Source of the DNA: Streptomyces luteolifulvus
Lineage (GTDB): Bacteria > Actinomycetota > Actinomycetes > Streptomycetales > Streptomycetaceae
Direction of reading: 5' to 3'
DNA: 64,000 bases
Assembly (NCBI RefSeq): GCF_008806595.1
Contig: NZ_VZRB01000007.1
Span: 124,001-188,000 of the forward strand
Both the position numbers and the translations under genes were made by a program. Positions 49,920 to 58,909 of this stretch are shown piece after piece. How positions within the stretch are numbered: position 1 is the stretch's first letter; the number at the start of each line of letters is the position of its first letter. The notes under the pieces were generated by a model. The model saw only the letters and a program-made list of their open reading frames with translations, did no database searches and was not told the DNA's origin.

Positions 49920-52271
49920 CTACGCCGTCCTGGCCGTCCCGGTCCCCTTCTCCGCGTCCAGGGCGTAGACGCAGCGGTCCTTGCTACACGCGTACACGAC
50001 CCCGTCCTTGACGACCGGGGAGCCGGTGATCTCGCCGCCGGTGGCGAGCTTCCATCTCAGACGGCCGTCGTCGGCCTTGAGGGTGTACAGCAGATGGTCC
50101 GTGGAGCCGAAGTGGATACGGCCCTCCGCGACCGCGGGGGCGCCCACGACGTCGCCGCCCGCCTGGAAGCGCCACTTCGGGGTGCCGGTGACCGCGTCCA
50201 GGGTGTAGAGGCCCTTGCCGCTGCCCACGTGCACATGGCCCGCCGCCACCAGCACGGGCTCCGTCGACGCCCGGGACTCGGTGGCGATGCGCCAGCGGTC
50301 GCGGCCGTCGGTGGCGTCCAGGGCGTACACGGTGCCGAGGTAGTCGGCCAGGTAGACGCCGCCGCCGGTCACCGCGGGGCCGGGCACGAAGGCCGGCGGG
50401 CACAGGAAGACCGCGGGCGCCTCGAAGTGCCAGCGGACATGGCCGCTCGCCACATCGACGGCCAGGATCCGGGTGCCGGCGGACACGTACACGTAGCCGT
50501 CCTGCGCGGGCGCCACCCGGACCGGCACCCCGCCGCAGGAGGCCGCGTCGCCGATCGGGTACGACCAGCGCTCGTCGCCGCTGCGGGCGTCCAGGGCGCG
50601 CAGCCGGGCGTCCTGCCAGACGTACACGGTGCCGTCGTGGAGGGTGGGTCCGGCCTCGGGGGACTCGAAGTCGCTCTGGGCGCCGGTGATCTCCCACAGC
50701 TTGTGTCCGTTGGAGGCCTCCCAGGCCTGGACGCCGCCGCCGCGGGTGCCGGTGACCACCGTCCCCCGGTCGGCCTGCAGCGAGTACACCCAGGCATCCG
50801 TGGACAGCCGCCACAGGTCGCCGCCCTCGCGGGCCTCCAGGGCGAACAGCGTGGGTCCGTCGGAGGCGTGGATACGGCCGTCCGCGACCGCCATCGACCA
50901 GGCCACGTCCCGCGTCTTGAAGCGGCGCCGGCCGGTGGCCACGTCCAGGGCGTGGACCTCGAAGGACGTGACGTAGACGAGGTCGTCGGCGACCGACGGG
51001 GTGCCCCACACGTCGTTCGACATACGGAACCGCCACGGGCGCCAGCCGGCCGCGGTCTCCGGGGGCGCCGCGGGCACCGGTACGACCGGGTCGGCACCGT
51101 TGACGCCGGGGCGGGGCTTGGACCAGGAGGCCGCCAGGCCGGCCTCCGGCGGGGGTGCCTTCACGGCGGCCGCGCGGGCGTCGGCGACGCGCGGACCGGG
51201 CCCGATCGGCACCTGGGCGCCCGCCAGCCGCACGGGGCCGGTGTCGGGGGCGCCCACGGGCACGGGCGGGGCGGACACGGCGGCCGGGACGACAGGGTCG
51301 TGCGGGGGCGGGGGCGGCAGCGCCGGCCGGCCGCCTGCGCTGCGGCCGCCGCCGTGCGCGGGCTTCGCCGCCGGACGGCCGCCGCGGCGCGACTCGATCA
51401 GGCCCACCGCGCGCTCGGGCAGCCACGCCGACGCCGTACCGCTGTCGTCGGAGCCGGAGCCGAAGAGGTGGGGGGCCAGCTGGGCCTGGAGGTCGGCCGG
51501 GTTCGGGCGGGCCGTGGCGTCCATCTGCATACAGGACTCGATGAGCGGCCGGAGCTCGTCCGGCAGGCCCTCCAGGTCGGGGCCCTCGCGCAGCAGCATG
51601 AACACGGTCTCGACGGGGTTCGCCCCGTGGAAGGGGGCGTGTCCGGTGGCGGCGAAGACCAGCATGGAGCCGAGCGAGAACACATCGCTCGCGCCCGTCA
51701 CGCTCCGTGAGTCCTTGGCCTGCTCGGGGGACATGTAGGCGGGCGTACCGACGGCCACGTTCGTCATGGTCAAACGCGTGTTCGAGACGCCGGAGGCGAT
51801 ACCGAAGTCGATGACCCGCGGTCCGTCCTCGACCACCAGGACGTTGGAGGGCTTGAGGTCGCGGTGGACGAGCCCGGCACCGTGGATCGACTGGAGGGCC
51901 TCGGCCACGCCCGCGGCCAGCCAGCGCACGGCCTGGGCCGGCAGCGGCCCGCACTCGTTCACTATCTCCTCGAGGGAGGGCGCGGGGACGTACGCGGTGG
52001 CCAGCCACGGCACGGCGGCGCGCGGGTCGGCGTCGACCACGGCCGCCGTGTAGAAGCCGGAGACCGCCCGGGCCGCCTCCACCTCACGGGTGAAGCGCAC
52101 GCGGAAGAGCTGGTCCTCGGCGAGCTCCGTGCGGACCGTCTTGATCGCCACGCGCCGGCCGGACGCCGAGCGCGCGAGATAGACCAGCCCCATGCCGCCG
52201 GCGCCCAGCCGTCCCAGCACCTCGAACGGCCCGATCCGCCGCGGATCGTGCTGCGTCAGCTGATCCACCAC
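49920..52271 (-). CDS. afsK: serine/threonine kinase AfsK with PQQ-like repeat domain
   Basis: 783 residues from the GTG 52271 (S. coelicolor AfsK 799); GGGGAGGTGG lies upstream. The kinase domain (residues 14-280) has the Gly loop GRLGAGGMG, Lys44 (VAIK), HRDLKPSN (Asp138), DFG (IDFGIAS) and [12 protein letters not shown] Pro/Ala/Gly-rich linker (about 300-410) leads to a C-terminal beta-propeller of PQQ-like repeats ([34 protein letters not shown]). AfsK autophosphorylates and phosphorylates AfsR on Ser/Thr, raising its DNA binding; it is also linked to polar growth. Homology is clear from sequence and from afsR and afsS nearby. Confidence 0.97.
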   Translation of the reverse strand: MVDQLTQHDPRRIGPFEVLGRLGAGGMGLVYLARSASGRRVAIKTVRTELAEDQLFRVRFTREVEAARAVSGFYTAAVVDADPRAAVPWLATAYVPAPSLEEIVNECGPLPAQAVRWLAAGVAEALQSIHGAGLVHRDLKPSNVLVVEDGPRVIDFGIASGVSNTRLTMTNVAVGTPAYMSPEQAKDSRSVTGASDVFSLGSMLVFAATGHAPFHGANPVETVFMLLREGPDLEGLPDELRPLIESCMQMDATARPNPADLQAQLAPHLFGSGSDDSGTASAWLPERAVGLIESRRGGRPAAKPAHGGGRSAGGRPALPPPPPHDPVVPAAVSAPPVPVGAPDTGPVRLAGAQVPIGPGPRVADARAAAVKAPPPEAGLAASWSKPRPGVNGADPVVPVPAAPPETAAGWRPWRFRMSNDVWGTPSVADDLVYVTSFEVHALDVATGRRRFKTRDVAWSMAVADGRIHASDGPTLFALEAREGGDLWRLSTDAWVYSLQADRGTVVTGTRGGGVQAWEASNGHKLWEITGAQSDFESPEAGPTLHDGTVYVWQDARLRALDARSGDERWSYPIGDAASCGGVPVRVAPAQDGYVYVSAGTRILAVDVASGHVRWHFEAPAVFLCPPAFVPGPAVTGGGVYLADYLGTVYALDATDGRDRWRIATESRASTEPVLVAAGHVHVGSGKGLYTLDAVTGTPKWRFQAGGDVVGAPAVAEGRIHFGSTDHLLYTLKADDGRLRWKLATGGEITGSPVVKDGVVYACSKDRCVYALDAEKGTGTARTA

Positions 52272-52461
52272 TTGCCTGCCACCTCCCCGTACGGGCCACG
52301 TCACCCACATATGTACGCGACCCCGTGCAGCGTCTCACCACCGCCCCGGCAATGGCGGCACGCACCCCGATTCTTCCTGTCCGCGGCACTGGTTGCGAAC
52401 CCGCGGAAATATCGGGGTGTCTCTTTACATCTCCGTACATCTGAGGACATAAAGCGTCCGT

Positions 52462-53193
52462 TCAGGGCTCCAGCAGCGCGAAGGACGCCCCCTGATTGTC
52501 GGAGACCACGGCCACCTTTCCGTACGAGGTGTCGAAGGGCGGCACCCGGACCCGCCCGCCGAGCCGGTTCACCGTCCCGAGTGCGGCCTCGCAGTCGTCG
52601 ACACCGAAATGGACGAGGAGGTGCGGCGGCATCTCGGCCGCGAAGACCTCGGAGACGGGCGCGCGGCCGAAGTCGGGCTCGGCGTCCGGCCCGAACAGGG
52701 CGTCGTAGAAGAGCTCGCCGTAGAAGGTGTTGGCGGCCTCGGTGTCCCGGGCGTAGAGCTGGACCCAGGCGAAGCTGCCCGGCTCGTGCCGCCGGCCGAA
52801 GCCGGGATGACTCTCCGGCTGCCAGAGGGCGAAGACGGCGCCCTCGGGGTCGGTGGCCAGCGCGGCCGTGCCCAGGCCGCCGACCGGCGTCGGGGGGATG
52901 ACGACCTGTCCGCCGGCGGCCCGGATCCGGCCGGCCAGCACCTTGGCGTCCGGAGTGGCGAAGTACACCGTCCAGACGGTGGGCATACGGCCGTCCGTCT
53001 TGTGTGCGAGCGCGGCGACGGGCTCGCCGTCCTTCAGCGCCCAGACGGTGGCCGTGTACGCCGCCGGCTGGTCCTCGAAGGTCCACCCGAAGAGCTCACC
53101 GTAGAACCGCCTGCCCGCCGCCAGGTCGGGAAGCTGGGCGTCGATCCAGCACGGGACGCCCTCTCCGTATGCGGATGCCCTGTTTTCGGCCAT
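52462..53193 (-). CDS. VOC family protein (two glyoxalase-like domains)
   Basis: 243 residues from the ATG 53193. Two tandem VOC modules: PCWIDAQLPDLAAGRRFYGELFGW...VYFATPDAKVLAGRIRAAGGQVVIPP...TDPEGAVFALWQP and GSFAWVQLYARDTEAANTFYGELF...VHFGVDDCEAALGTVNRLGGRVRVPP...SDNQGASFALLEP. Such proteins act as glyoxalases, bleomycin-type binding proteins or dioxygenases; the metal ligands here are few (His/Glu not obvious), so a binding role is possible. It lies between afsK and a TetR gene. ATG has no good Shine-Dalgarno. Confidence 0.88.
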   Translation of the reverse strand: MAENRASAYGEGVPCWIDAQLPDLAAGRRFYGELFGWTFEDQPAAYTATVWALKDGEPVAALAHKTDGRMPTVWTVYFATPDAKVLAGRIRAAGGQVVIPPTPVGGLGTAALATDPEGAVFALWQPESHPGFGRRHEPGSFAWVQLYARDTEAANTFYGELFYDALFGPDAEPDFGRAPVSEVFAAEMPPHLLVHFGVDDCEAALGTVNRLGGRVRVPPFDTSYGKVAVVSDNQGASFALLEP

Positions 53194-53315
53194 GCCGCCA
53201 ACGTAACCGTGTCTCACGCGCCCCGCAGACCAGGCGCACCACCCTTTCCCCACCCGTGCACCCCATTTGCAGTCGGCCGAATCGCGCTCCGATCACCCCT
53301 CGGTAAGCTGACGGC

Positions 53316-53963
53316 ATGACAGGACAAGTGCGTACCGTCGACGGCCGCGTGGCCGGCAGGCGTGGGCAGGCGACCCGGCAGAAGCTGCTCGACTGCCTCA
53401 GCGAGATGCTCAGCTCCTCCCCGTACCGGGACGTCAAAGTCATCGATGTCGCCCGGAAGGCGGGCACTTCGCCCGCCACCTTCTACCAGTACTTCCCGGA
53501 CGTCGAAGGCGCCGTCCTGGAGATCGCCGAGCAAATGGCGGCCGAGGGCGCCGGGTTGACCGAGCTGCTGGAGGGCAGGTCGTGGGTCGGCAAGGCGGGC
53601 TGGCAGACCGCGCAGGAACTCGTGGACGGATTCCTGGAGTTCTGGCGCAAGAACGACGCCATCCTCAGGGTCGTCGACCTCGGTGCGGCCGAGGGCGACA
53701 AGCGGTTCTACAAGATCCGCATGAAGATCCTGAACTCCGTGAACAACTCCCTCGCGGACGCGGTCGCCGAACTCCAGGCCAAGGGCAGGGTCGACAAGGA
53801 CGTGAACCCCGCCGCGGTCGCGGGTTCGCTGGTCGCGATGCTCGCGGCCGTGGCCTCGCACCAGAAGGGCTTCCAGACCTGGGGCGTCAAGCAGGCCGAA
53901 CTCAAGCCGAATCTGGCGCTGTTGGTCCACCTGGGGGTGACCGGCAAGAAGCCGACCAAATAG
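53316..53963 (+). CDS. TetR-family transcriptional regulator
   Basis: 215 residues. HTH at residues 18-63 (RGQATRQKLLDCLSEMLSSSPYRDVKVIDVARKAGTSPATFYQYFPDVEGAVLEIAEQM). The C-terminal domain is helical and lysine-rich at the end. No Shine-Dalgarno; a TAAGCT -10-like box at 53304-53309 seven bases before ATG suggests a leaderless transcript. It is the only TetR gene in the window and the DNA next to its start carries a CTGACG half-site (53308-53313), so it is a candidate for the palindrome regulon of 24-62 kb. The ligand is unknown. Confidence 0.92.
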   Translation: MTGQVRTVDGRVAGRRGQATRQKLLDCLSEMLSSSPYRDVKVIDVARKAGTSPATFYQYFPDVEGAVLEIAEQMAAEGAGLTELLEGRSWVGKAGWQTAQELVDGFLEFWRKNDAILRVVDLGAAEGDKRFYKIRMKILNSVNNSLADAVAELQAKGRVDKDVNPAAVAGSLVAMLAAVASHQKGFQTWGVKQAELKPNLALLVHLGVTGKKPTK

Positions 53964-54031
53964 ACGCACATCGGCGACCCCACCGGGTCGCGCTCTTTCC
54001 CGGGTCCAAGTCCTGTCAGGCGGGCGGCTGT

Positions 54032-54511
54032 TCACCGAGGTGGACGGCCGCCTGCCGTCTGTGCGGGGAGGGGGCGGTCCTTGACGACGTGCTTCATCAC
54101 GAGCGTGGAGGTCAGCCGCTGCACGCCCGGCAGCGAGGCGAGGCGTTCGTCGTACAGCCGCTGGTAGGCGCTGAGATCGGCGGCGACGACCCGCAGCAGA
54201 TAGTCGGGCTCCCCGAACAGCCGCTGCGCCTCCAGCACCTCCTCCACCTCGCTCAGCGCCCGCTCGAACTCGGCGACCGTGTCCCGGTCCTCCTGCCGCA
54301 TCGAGACGAAGACCAGCGCCTCGAAGTTCAGGCCGACGGCGGCCGGGTCGACGACCGCGCGATAGCCGCGCACGGCGCCGGAGCGCTCCAGCTCGCGCAG
54401 CCGCCGGTGACACGGCGAGACACTGAGCCGCACCCGCGCGGCCAGTTCGGTCACGGTCAGCCGCCCGTCCTGCTGAAGCTCGGAAAGAATCTTCCGGTCC
54501 ATGTCATCCAT
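54032..54511 (-). CDS. Lrp/AsnC-family regulator
   Basis: 159 residues from ATG 54511 (MDDMDRKILSELQQDGRLTVTELAARVRLSVSPCHRRLRELERSG). HTH at residues 4-50, RAM ligand domain at about 70-145 (EALVFVSMRQEDRDTVAEFERALSEVEEVLEAQRLFGEPDYLLRVVA). Divergent from a LysE-type exporter, so it probably controls that gene in response to the amino acid it exports, as Lrp-like LysG-type systems often do. Inverted repeat CCCGAAA/TTTCGGG (54526-54532, 54563-54569) in the shared region is a candidate binding site. Confidence 0.93.
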   Translation of the reverse strand: MDDMDRKILSELQQDGRLTVTELAARVRLSVSPCHRRLRELERSGAVRGYRAVVDPAAVGLNFEALVFVSMRQEDRDTVAEFERALSEVEEVLEAQRLFGEPDYLLRVVAADLSAYQRLYDERLASLPGVQRLTSTLVMKHVVKDRPLPAQTAGGRPPR

Positions 54512-54525
54512 GGGGTAGATCTTCC

Positions 54526-54569
54526 CCCGAAATCCACGATCATGAGCAAACTTAAGGAACACTTTCGGG
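54526..54569. promoter_or_regulatory. candidate Lrp operator and LysE promoter region
   Basis: CCCGAAA (54526-54532) and TTTCGGG (54563-54569) form an inverted repeat between the divergent genes. TATTGT at 54581-54586 is a -10-like box eight bases before the LysE start, which has no ribosome site, so a leaderless transcript is likely. Confidence 0.5.
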
Positions 54570-54593
54570 CCATCCGCTCGTATTGTCCCCATC

Positions 54594-55217
54594 ATGGACT
54601 CCGGAACCCTCCTCTCCTTCCTCGCGCTGGACCTGCTGCTGGTGTGCGTGCCGGGCGCCGACTGGGCGTACGCGATCTCGGCCGGGCTGCGCGACCGCTC
54701 GGCGGCCATCGCGGTGGCGGGCCTGGTCGCCGGCTATGCGCTGCACACGGTGCTGGCGGTGGCCGGTCTGGCGGTCCTGGTGGCGGGCTCACCGGGGCTG
54801 CTCACCGCGCTGACGGCGACGGGGGCGGCGTATCTGGTGTGGCTGGGATGGGGCGTGCTGCGCCGGCCGGGCACCCCGGGAGCGTCGGTCGACGCCGAGG
54901 AGACGGCACGGGCCCGGGTCTTCCTGCGCGGCGCCACGATCAGCGGCCTCAACCCCAAGGGCCTGCTGCTCTACTTCTCCCTCCTCCCGCAGTTCCTCGT
55001 CACCGGCGGCGCGCGGCTGCCGGTGGCCGCGCAGACCGCCGTCCTCGGGCTGCTCCACATGGCGTGCTGCGCCGCCGTCTATCTGACGGTGGGTGTCACG
55101 GCCCGCGCGGTCCTCGGCGCCCGCCCGGCCGCCGCCCTCGCGGTCGTCCGCACCTCGGGGGCGGCGATGCTCGGAATCGGCGCGTTCCTGCTGGTACAGC
55201 GGCTGGCAACGCTGTGA
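54594..55217 (+). CDS. LysE-family amino acid exporter
   Basis: 207 residues with six hydrophobic segments. DLLLVCVPGADWAYAISAGLRDR is the first helix pattern of the LysE/RhtB family (usual VxxxPGPxxxxV), and GATISGLNPKGLLLYFSLLPQFL is its NPKxxxFF motif. Exports an amino acid or a metabolite. Divergent from an Lrp regulator. Start ATG 54594. Confidence 0.93.
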   Translation: MDSGTLLSFLALDLLLVCVPGADWAYAISAGLRDRSAAIAVAGLVAGYALHTVLAVAGLAVLVAGSPGLLTALTATGAAYLVWLGWGVLRRPGTPGASVDAEETARARVFLRGATISGLNPKGLLLYFSLLPQFLVTGGARLPVAAQTAVLGLLHMACCAAVYLTVGVTARAVLGARPAAALAVVRTSGAAMLGIGAFLLVQRLATL

Positions 55218-55220
55218 GGT

Positions 55221-55706
55221 CTACCGCGCCTGCTTCCGCAGGAGCCTGAAGACCCGGATCTCCCGCTCCACCCGGGCCTGATAGGTCGCATACGGCGGCC
55301 AGAACCCCAGCAGCGCCTTCCAGGCCGCCGCCCGCTCCTCGCCCTCCAGCAGCCGGGCCGTGACCGCGATGTCCTCGCCCTTCCAGCTGATCGAGACATC
55401 GGGACGGGCGAGGAGGTTGTGGGTCCAGGCGGGATGGCCGGTCCGCCCGAAGTTGGAGCCGACGAGAATCCAGCTCCGGCCGCCCTCCTCGGGCATGCAG
55501 GCGAGCGGTGTACGCCGTTCGAGGCCGCTGCGCGCGCCGGTCGAGGTCAGCACGACCCCCGGCAGCAGCTGCGCGCTGAGCAGCACTTTTCCGCGTGTGA
55601 GCCGGTGGACGGCCCGGTCCAGCGCCGGGATGACATACGGCGCCACCTTGGCGAAGCCGCGGGTCGAGGACACCTTCTGCACCATACGCACACCGACGGC
55701 CGTCAC
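55221..55706 (-). CDS. Ddn-like deazaflavin-dependent nitroreductase family protein
   Basis: 161 residues from the GTG 55706, overlapping the acyl-CoA dehydrogenase stop by four bases (GTGA). PGVVLTSTGARSGLERRTPLACMPEEGGRSWILVGSNFGRTGHPAWTHNLLARPDVSISWKGEDIAVTARLLEGEERAAAW is the split-barrel Ddn signature (usual NWxxNL replaced by WTHNL). It binds F420. Coupling to ACAD suggests a redox step or a protective reductase in the same operon. Confidence 0.9.
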   Translation of the reverse strand: MTAVGVRMVQKVSSTRGFAKVAPYVIPALDRAVHRLTRGKVLLSAQLLPGVVLTSTGARSGLERRTPLACMPEEGGRSWILVGSNFGRTGHPAWTHNLLARPDVSISWKGEDIAVTARLLEGEERAAAWKALLGFWPPYATYQARVEREIRVFRLLRKQAR

Positions 55707-56893
55707 ATCCGCACCTCCGTCGTCTCGAACAGCCCGGCCCCTTCGGCGGCGTGTGCCCGGAGCCGGTGGACCGGCCCGAACAGCAGCTCGTCGCCCGAGG
55801 CGCGCTTGAAGTACAGATGGGCCTCGTGCTCCCAGGTGAACCCGATGCCGCCGTGCAGCTGGATGCCCTCCGCGGAGGCATGGCGCAGCGCCTCCAGGGC
55901 CTGGGCGAGGGCGAGCCCGCCCACGCGCTCCGAGTCGGCGGCGGCCCAGGCCGCGTAGTAGGCGGCCGAGCGTGCGGCCTGCACCTGGACGTACACATCG
56001 GCCAGCCGGTGCTTGACGGCCTGGAAGGAGCCGACGGCCCGGCCGAACTGCTCGCGCTGCCGGACATACTCCACGGTCCGCTCCAGCGCCCGGTCCGCGG
56101 CCCCGACGGCCTCGCAGGCGAGCAGGGCGGCGGCGCCGTCACCGACCCGGGCGAGACCGTCCGGAACCTCCGCGCCCCCCTCGTCGCCCAGCAACTCGGC
56201 TGCGACGTCGCGGAGTTGGACGCGCGCCTGCGGTCGCGTCGCGTCCAGCGCGGTCTGCCGGGTCCCTACGACTCCCTCCGCGTCCCCGTGGACGAGGAAG
56301 AGCAAGGTCCGGGACCGGGCGAAGCCCCCGGCGTGGGCGGCGACCACGAGCAGCCCCGCGCTGTGCCCGTCGAGCACCTGGTCGGCCTGCCCGTACAGCC
56401 GCCAGCCGTCCCCGGCCTTCCGGGCCTGTACGCCGCCTGCCCGTCCTCCGCCGGCCCAGTCACCGCCGTTGGTGCCGGTCAGCGCGAGGGCGGTGGCGAG
56501 GGCCGCGCCGGGCACCGCGAGGGCGGCGGTGAGCCCGCCGGAGGCGATACGCGGCAGCAGCGCCGCCCGCTGGGCCGGTGTCCCCAGGGCGAGCAGCAGG
56601 GGGGCGGCGAGGCCGGCGGTGGCAAGCAGCGGCGAGGGGGCGAGGAACCGGCCCGTCTCCTCCGCGGCGAGGGCGAGCTCGGTGACGGAGCAGCCGACAC
56701 CGCCGTATGCCTCGGGAAGCGCGAGTCCGGGCAGTCCGAGCCGCCCCGCGAGGGTGTCCCACAGGGCGGGGTCGTGCCCGGCGGGGCTGTCGACGGCGGC
56801 CCGTACCTGCTCCGCCGTGCCGCAGCGTTTGCCGAGGAGCTCGCGCAGGGTGCGGCGGATCTCGTCCTGCTCGGCGGTGAAGCCGGCGTCCAT
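55703..56893 (-). CDS. acyl-CoA dehydrogenase
   Basis: 396 residues from the ATG 56893 with AAGGAGG upstream; a frame continuing upstream is a shadow. ACAD motifs: LALPEAYGGVGCSVTELALAAEETGRFLAPSPLLATAGLAAPLLL; YVRQREQFGRAVGSFQAVKHRLADVYVQVQ; the C-terminal IQLHGGIGFTWEHEAHLYFKRA. FAD-dependent alpha,beta-dehydrogenation of an acyl-CoA. This type, with a degenerate middle domain (LFLVHGDAEGVVG), is usually one half of a heteromeric FadE pair in mycobacteria; the other half is not in the window. It is preceded 19 bp upstream by a regulon palindrome. Confidence 0.92.
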   Translation of the reverse strand: MDAGFTAEQDEIRRTLRELLGKRCGTAEQVRAAVDSPAGHDPALWDTLAGRLGLPGLALPEAYGGVGCSVTELALAAEETGRFLAPSPLLATAGLAAPLLLALGTPAQRAALLPRIASGGLTAALAVPGAALATALALTGTNGGDWAGGGRAGGVQARKAGDGWRLYGQADQVLDGHSAGLLVVAAHAGGFARSRTLLFLVHGDAEGVVGTRQTALDATRPQARVQLRDVAAELLGDEGGAEVPDGLARVGDGAAALLACEAVGAADRALERTVEYVRQREQFGRAVGSFQAVKHRLADVYVQVQAARSAAYYAAWAAADSERVGGLALAQALEALRHASAEGIQLHGGIGFTWEHEAHLYFKRASGDELLFGPVHRLRAHAAEGAGLFETTEVRM

Positions 56894-56911
56894 GGGGACC
56901 TCCTTCCAGAT

Positions 56912-56926
56912 CTGACGGCCCGTCAT
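56912..56926. promoter_or_regulatory. regulon palindrome 7 (acyl-CoA dehydrogenase)
   Basis: CTGACGGCCCGTCAT: one outer mismatch in the right arm, 19 bp before the ACAD start. Confidence 0.7.
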
Positions 56927-56983
56927 GTTAGGGCGGGGAGGCCGGGATGCCCAGAGGTACGACACCTGCCGCCGGCGCTCCAA

Positions 56984-57000
56984 TCTGATGTACCGTCAGA
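56984..57000. promoter_or_regulatory. regulon palindrome 8 (second thiolase-like gene)
   Basis: TCTGATGTACCGTCAGA: one mismatch in the left arm. It ends three bases before the ATG at 57004, so transcription must start at or within it. Confidence 0.75.
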
Positions 57001-57003
57001 TAT

Positions 57004-58182
57004 ATGACGACGGGATCAAGTGGCAGGAAAGTCGCGGTCGTCGGCGTCGCCCTCTCCGACTGCGGCCGCGTGGAGAACGCGACCCCCTACACCCTGCACG
57101 CCCAGGCGGCCCGCCGGGCCCTGGCCGACGCCGGACTGGACCGGCGGACGGTCGACGGCCTCGCCTCGGCCGGCACCGGAACCCTCGCGCCCGTCGAGGT
57201 CGCCGAGTATCTGGGGCTGCGCCCCGCCTGGGTCGACTCCACCTCCGTGGGCGGTTCCACCTGGGAGGTCATGGCAGCCCACGCGGCGGACGCGATCGCC
57301 GCGGGACATGCGAACGCGGTGCTGCTGGTGTACGGCTCGACGGCGCGCGCGGACATCAAAGCGGGCCGCCGCACGGGGAACCTGTCCTTCGGCGCCCGCG
57401 GCCCCCTCCAGTTCGAGGTCCCCTACGGCCACACACTGATCGCCAAGTACGCGATGGCTGCCCGCCGCCATATGCTCGAACACGGCACGACCGTCGACCA
57501 GTTGGCGCAGGTGGCGGTCCAGGCGCGGGCCAACGCGGCGCTGAACCCCGAGGCGATGTTCCGGGAGCCGGTCACGGTGGACGACGTCCTGTCCGGCCCG
57601 ATGATCGCGGACCCCTTCACCAAGCTGCACTGCTGCCTGCGCTCCGACGGCGGGGCGGCGGTGCTGCTGGCCGCCGAGGAGTACGTACGGGACTGCCGTA
57701 CGGCCCCGGTGTGGGTCCTCGGCACCGGTGAGCACGTCTCCCACGCCGCGATGTCCGAGTGGCCCGACTTCACCACGTCCCCGGCGGCGGTCAGCGGCCG
57801 GCTCGCCTTCGCACGTGCCGGAGTGCGACCCGAGGAGATCGACTTCGCGGAGATCTACGACGCGTTCACCTACATGACCCTGGTGACCCTGGAGGACCTG
57901 GGCTTCTGCGGAAAGGGCGAGGGCGGCGCGTTCGTGGAGAAGGGCCGGCTGCTGGTACGGGGCGGGGAGTTGCCGGTCAACACGGACGGCGGCGGCCTGT
58001 CGGCCCAGCATCCGGGCATGCGGGGCCTGTTCCTGCTGGTGGAGGCGGTACGCCAGCTCCGGGGAGAGGCGGGCGCCCGCCAAGTCCGCGGCCCGGCCGG
58101 GGCGTTGCCCCGACTCGGAGTGGCCTGCGGGACGGGCGGCTGGTTCTGCTCGTCGGGGACGGTGGTGCTGGGGCGGGGCTGA
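57004..58182 (+). CDS. second thiolase-like lipid-transfer protein
   Basis: 392 residues. Thiolase fold: VAVVGVALSDCGR, VDSTSVGGSTWEVMAAHAADAIAAGHANAVLLVYG, DFAEIYDAFTYMTLVTLEDLGFCGKGEGGAFVEKG and LPVNTDGGGLSAQHPGMRGLFLLVEAV. The position of the thiolase nucleophile Cys is Thr here (GGSTWE against GGSCAT in the paralogue at 46950). It may be an aldolase-type Ltp rather than a thiolase. The DUF35 partner is on the opposite strand at 59512, so the pair is split. No ribosome site; palindrome 8 lies three bases before the ATG. Confidence 0.88.
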   Translation: MTTGSSGRKVAVVGVALSDCGRVENATPYTLHAQAARRALADAGLDRRTVDGLASAGTGTLAPVEVAEYLGLRPAWVDSTSVGGSTWEVMAAHAADAIAAGHANAVLLVYGSTARADIKAGRRTGNLSFGARGPLQFEVPYGHTLIAKYAMAARRHMLEHGTTVDQLAQVAVQARANAALNPEAMFREPVTVDDVLSGPMIADPFTKLHCCLRSDGGAAVLLAAEEYVRDCRTAPVWVLGTGEHVSHAAMSEWPDFTTSPAAVSGRLAFARAGVRPEEIDFAEIYDAFTYMTLVTLEDLGFCGKGEGGAFVEKGRLLVRGGELPVNTDGGGLSAQHPGMRGLFLLVEAVRQLRGEAGARQVRGPAGALPRLGVACGTGGWFCSSGTVVLGRG

Positions 58183-58232
58183 GAGCCTGTGGGGTGATCG
58201 GCACGTGGGCGACGACAGACGACAATCGGGCC

Positions 58233-58898
58233 ATGGAAACCGAGCTTCATATGGTGCTGAGGTCGCTGCGGGTGTGGGACCCGGCCGTCACCGAACTGCC
58301 GCCCTTCGACCCGGCCACCGCGCCCGCCGAGCCGCTGGCCCTGTTCAGCGCGTGGTTCGCCGAGGTGGTGGCGGCCGGGCAGGGGGAGCCGCACACCATG
58401 TCGCTGGCGACGGTGGACGAGGAGGGGCGTCCGGACGTACGGATCGTGATGCTGCACGGCGCCGGTCCGGACGGCTGGACGTTCGCCACCCATGCGACCA
58501 GCCGCAAGGGCCGGCAGCTCGCGGCCCGCCCTTACGCGGCCCTCACCTTCTACTGGCCGGTGCGGGGCCGCCAGGTCCGGCTGCGCGGCCCGGTCACCGC
58601 GGCCGCGTCCGAGGAGGGCCAGGCGGACCTGCACGCCCGGTCCACCGGCGCCCTGGCCGCTGCGCTGACCGGCCGGCAGAGCGAGGTCCTCGGCTCGGTC
58701 GAGGAGTTGGCGCGGGCCTCGGAGGCCGCCTGGGAGCACGCTCAGCGGGACCCGGGCGCCCCGGTGCCGTCCTGGACGCTGTACCGCCTCCGGCCGGACG
58801 AGGTGGAGTTCTTCCAGGGCGACGAGCACCGCAGGCACGTCCGGCTCAGCTACCGGAGGGAGGGCGGGGGCTGGCTCAAGGAGCTGCTGTGGCCCTGA
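58233..58898 (+). CDS. PdxH-like pyridoxamine/pyridoxine 5'-phosphate oxidase family protein
   Basis: 221 residues from the ATG 58233; no ribosome site, but a GACAAT box (58220-58225) seven bases upstream suits a leaderless start. FMN split barrel: HTMSLATVDEEGRPDVRIVMLHGAGPDGWTFATHATSRKGRQLAARPYAALTFYWPVRGRQVRLRGPVTAA, with a C-terminal YRLRPDEVEFFQGDEHRRHVRLSYRR and GWLKELLWP like PdxH (the usual EFWQG is EFFQG). It probably makes pyridoxal 5'-phosphate or oxidises a related compound. The neighbouring thiolase lies 50 bp upstream; a link is not established. Confidence 0.82.
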   Translation: METELHMVLRSLRVWDPAVTELPPFDPATAPAEPLALFSAWFAEVVAAGQGEPHTMSLATVDEEGRPDVRIVMLHGAGPDGWTFATHATSRKGRQLAARPYAALTFYWPVRGRQVRLRGPVTAAASEEGQADLHARSTGALAAALTGRQSEVLGSVEELARASEAAWEHAQRDPGAPVPSWTLYRLRPDEVEFFQGDEHRRHVRLSYRREGGGWLKELLWP

Positions 58899-58909
58899 GA
58901 GCCTGTGGT

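Noticed and set aside
53308..53322. CTGACGGCATGACAG before the TetR gene as a twelfth regulon palindrome
   Set aside because: The right half reads GACAG, not GTCAG, so it is not a palindrome; only a half-site is present.
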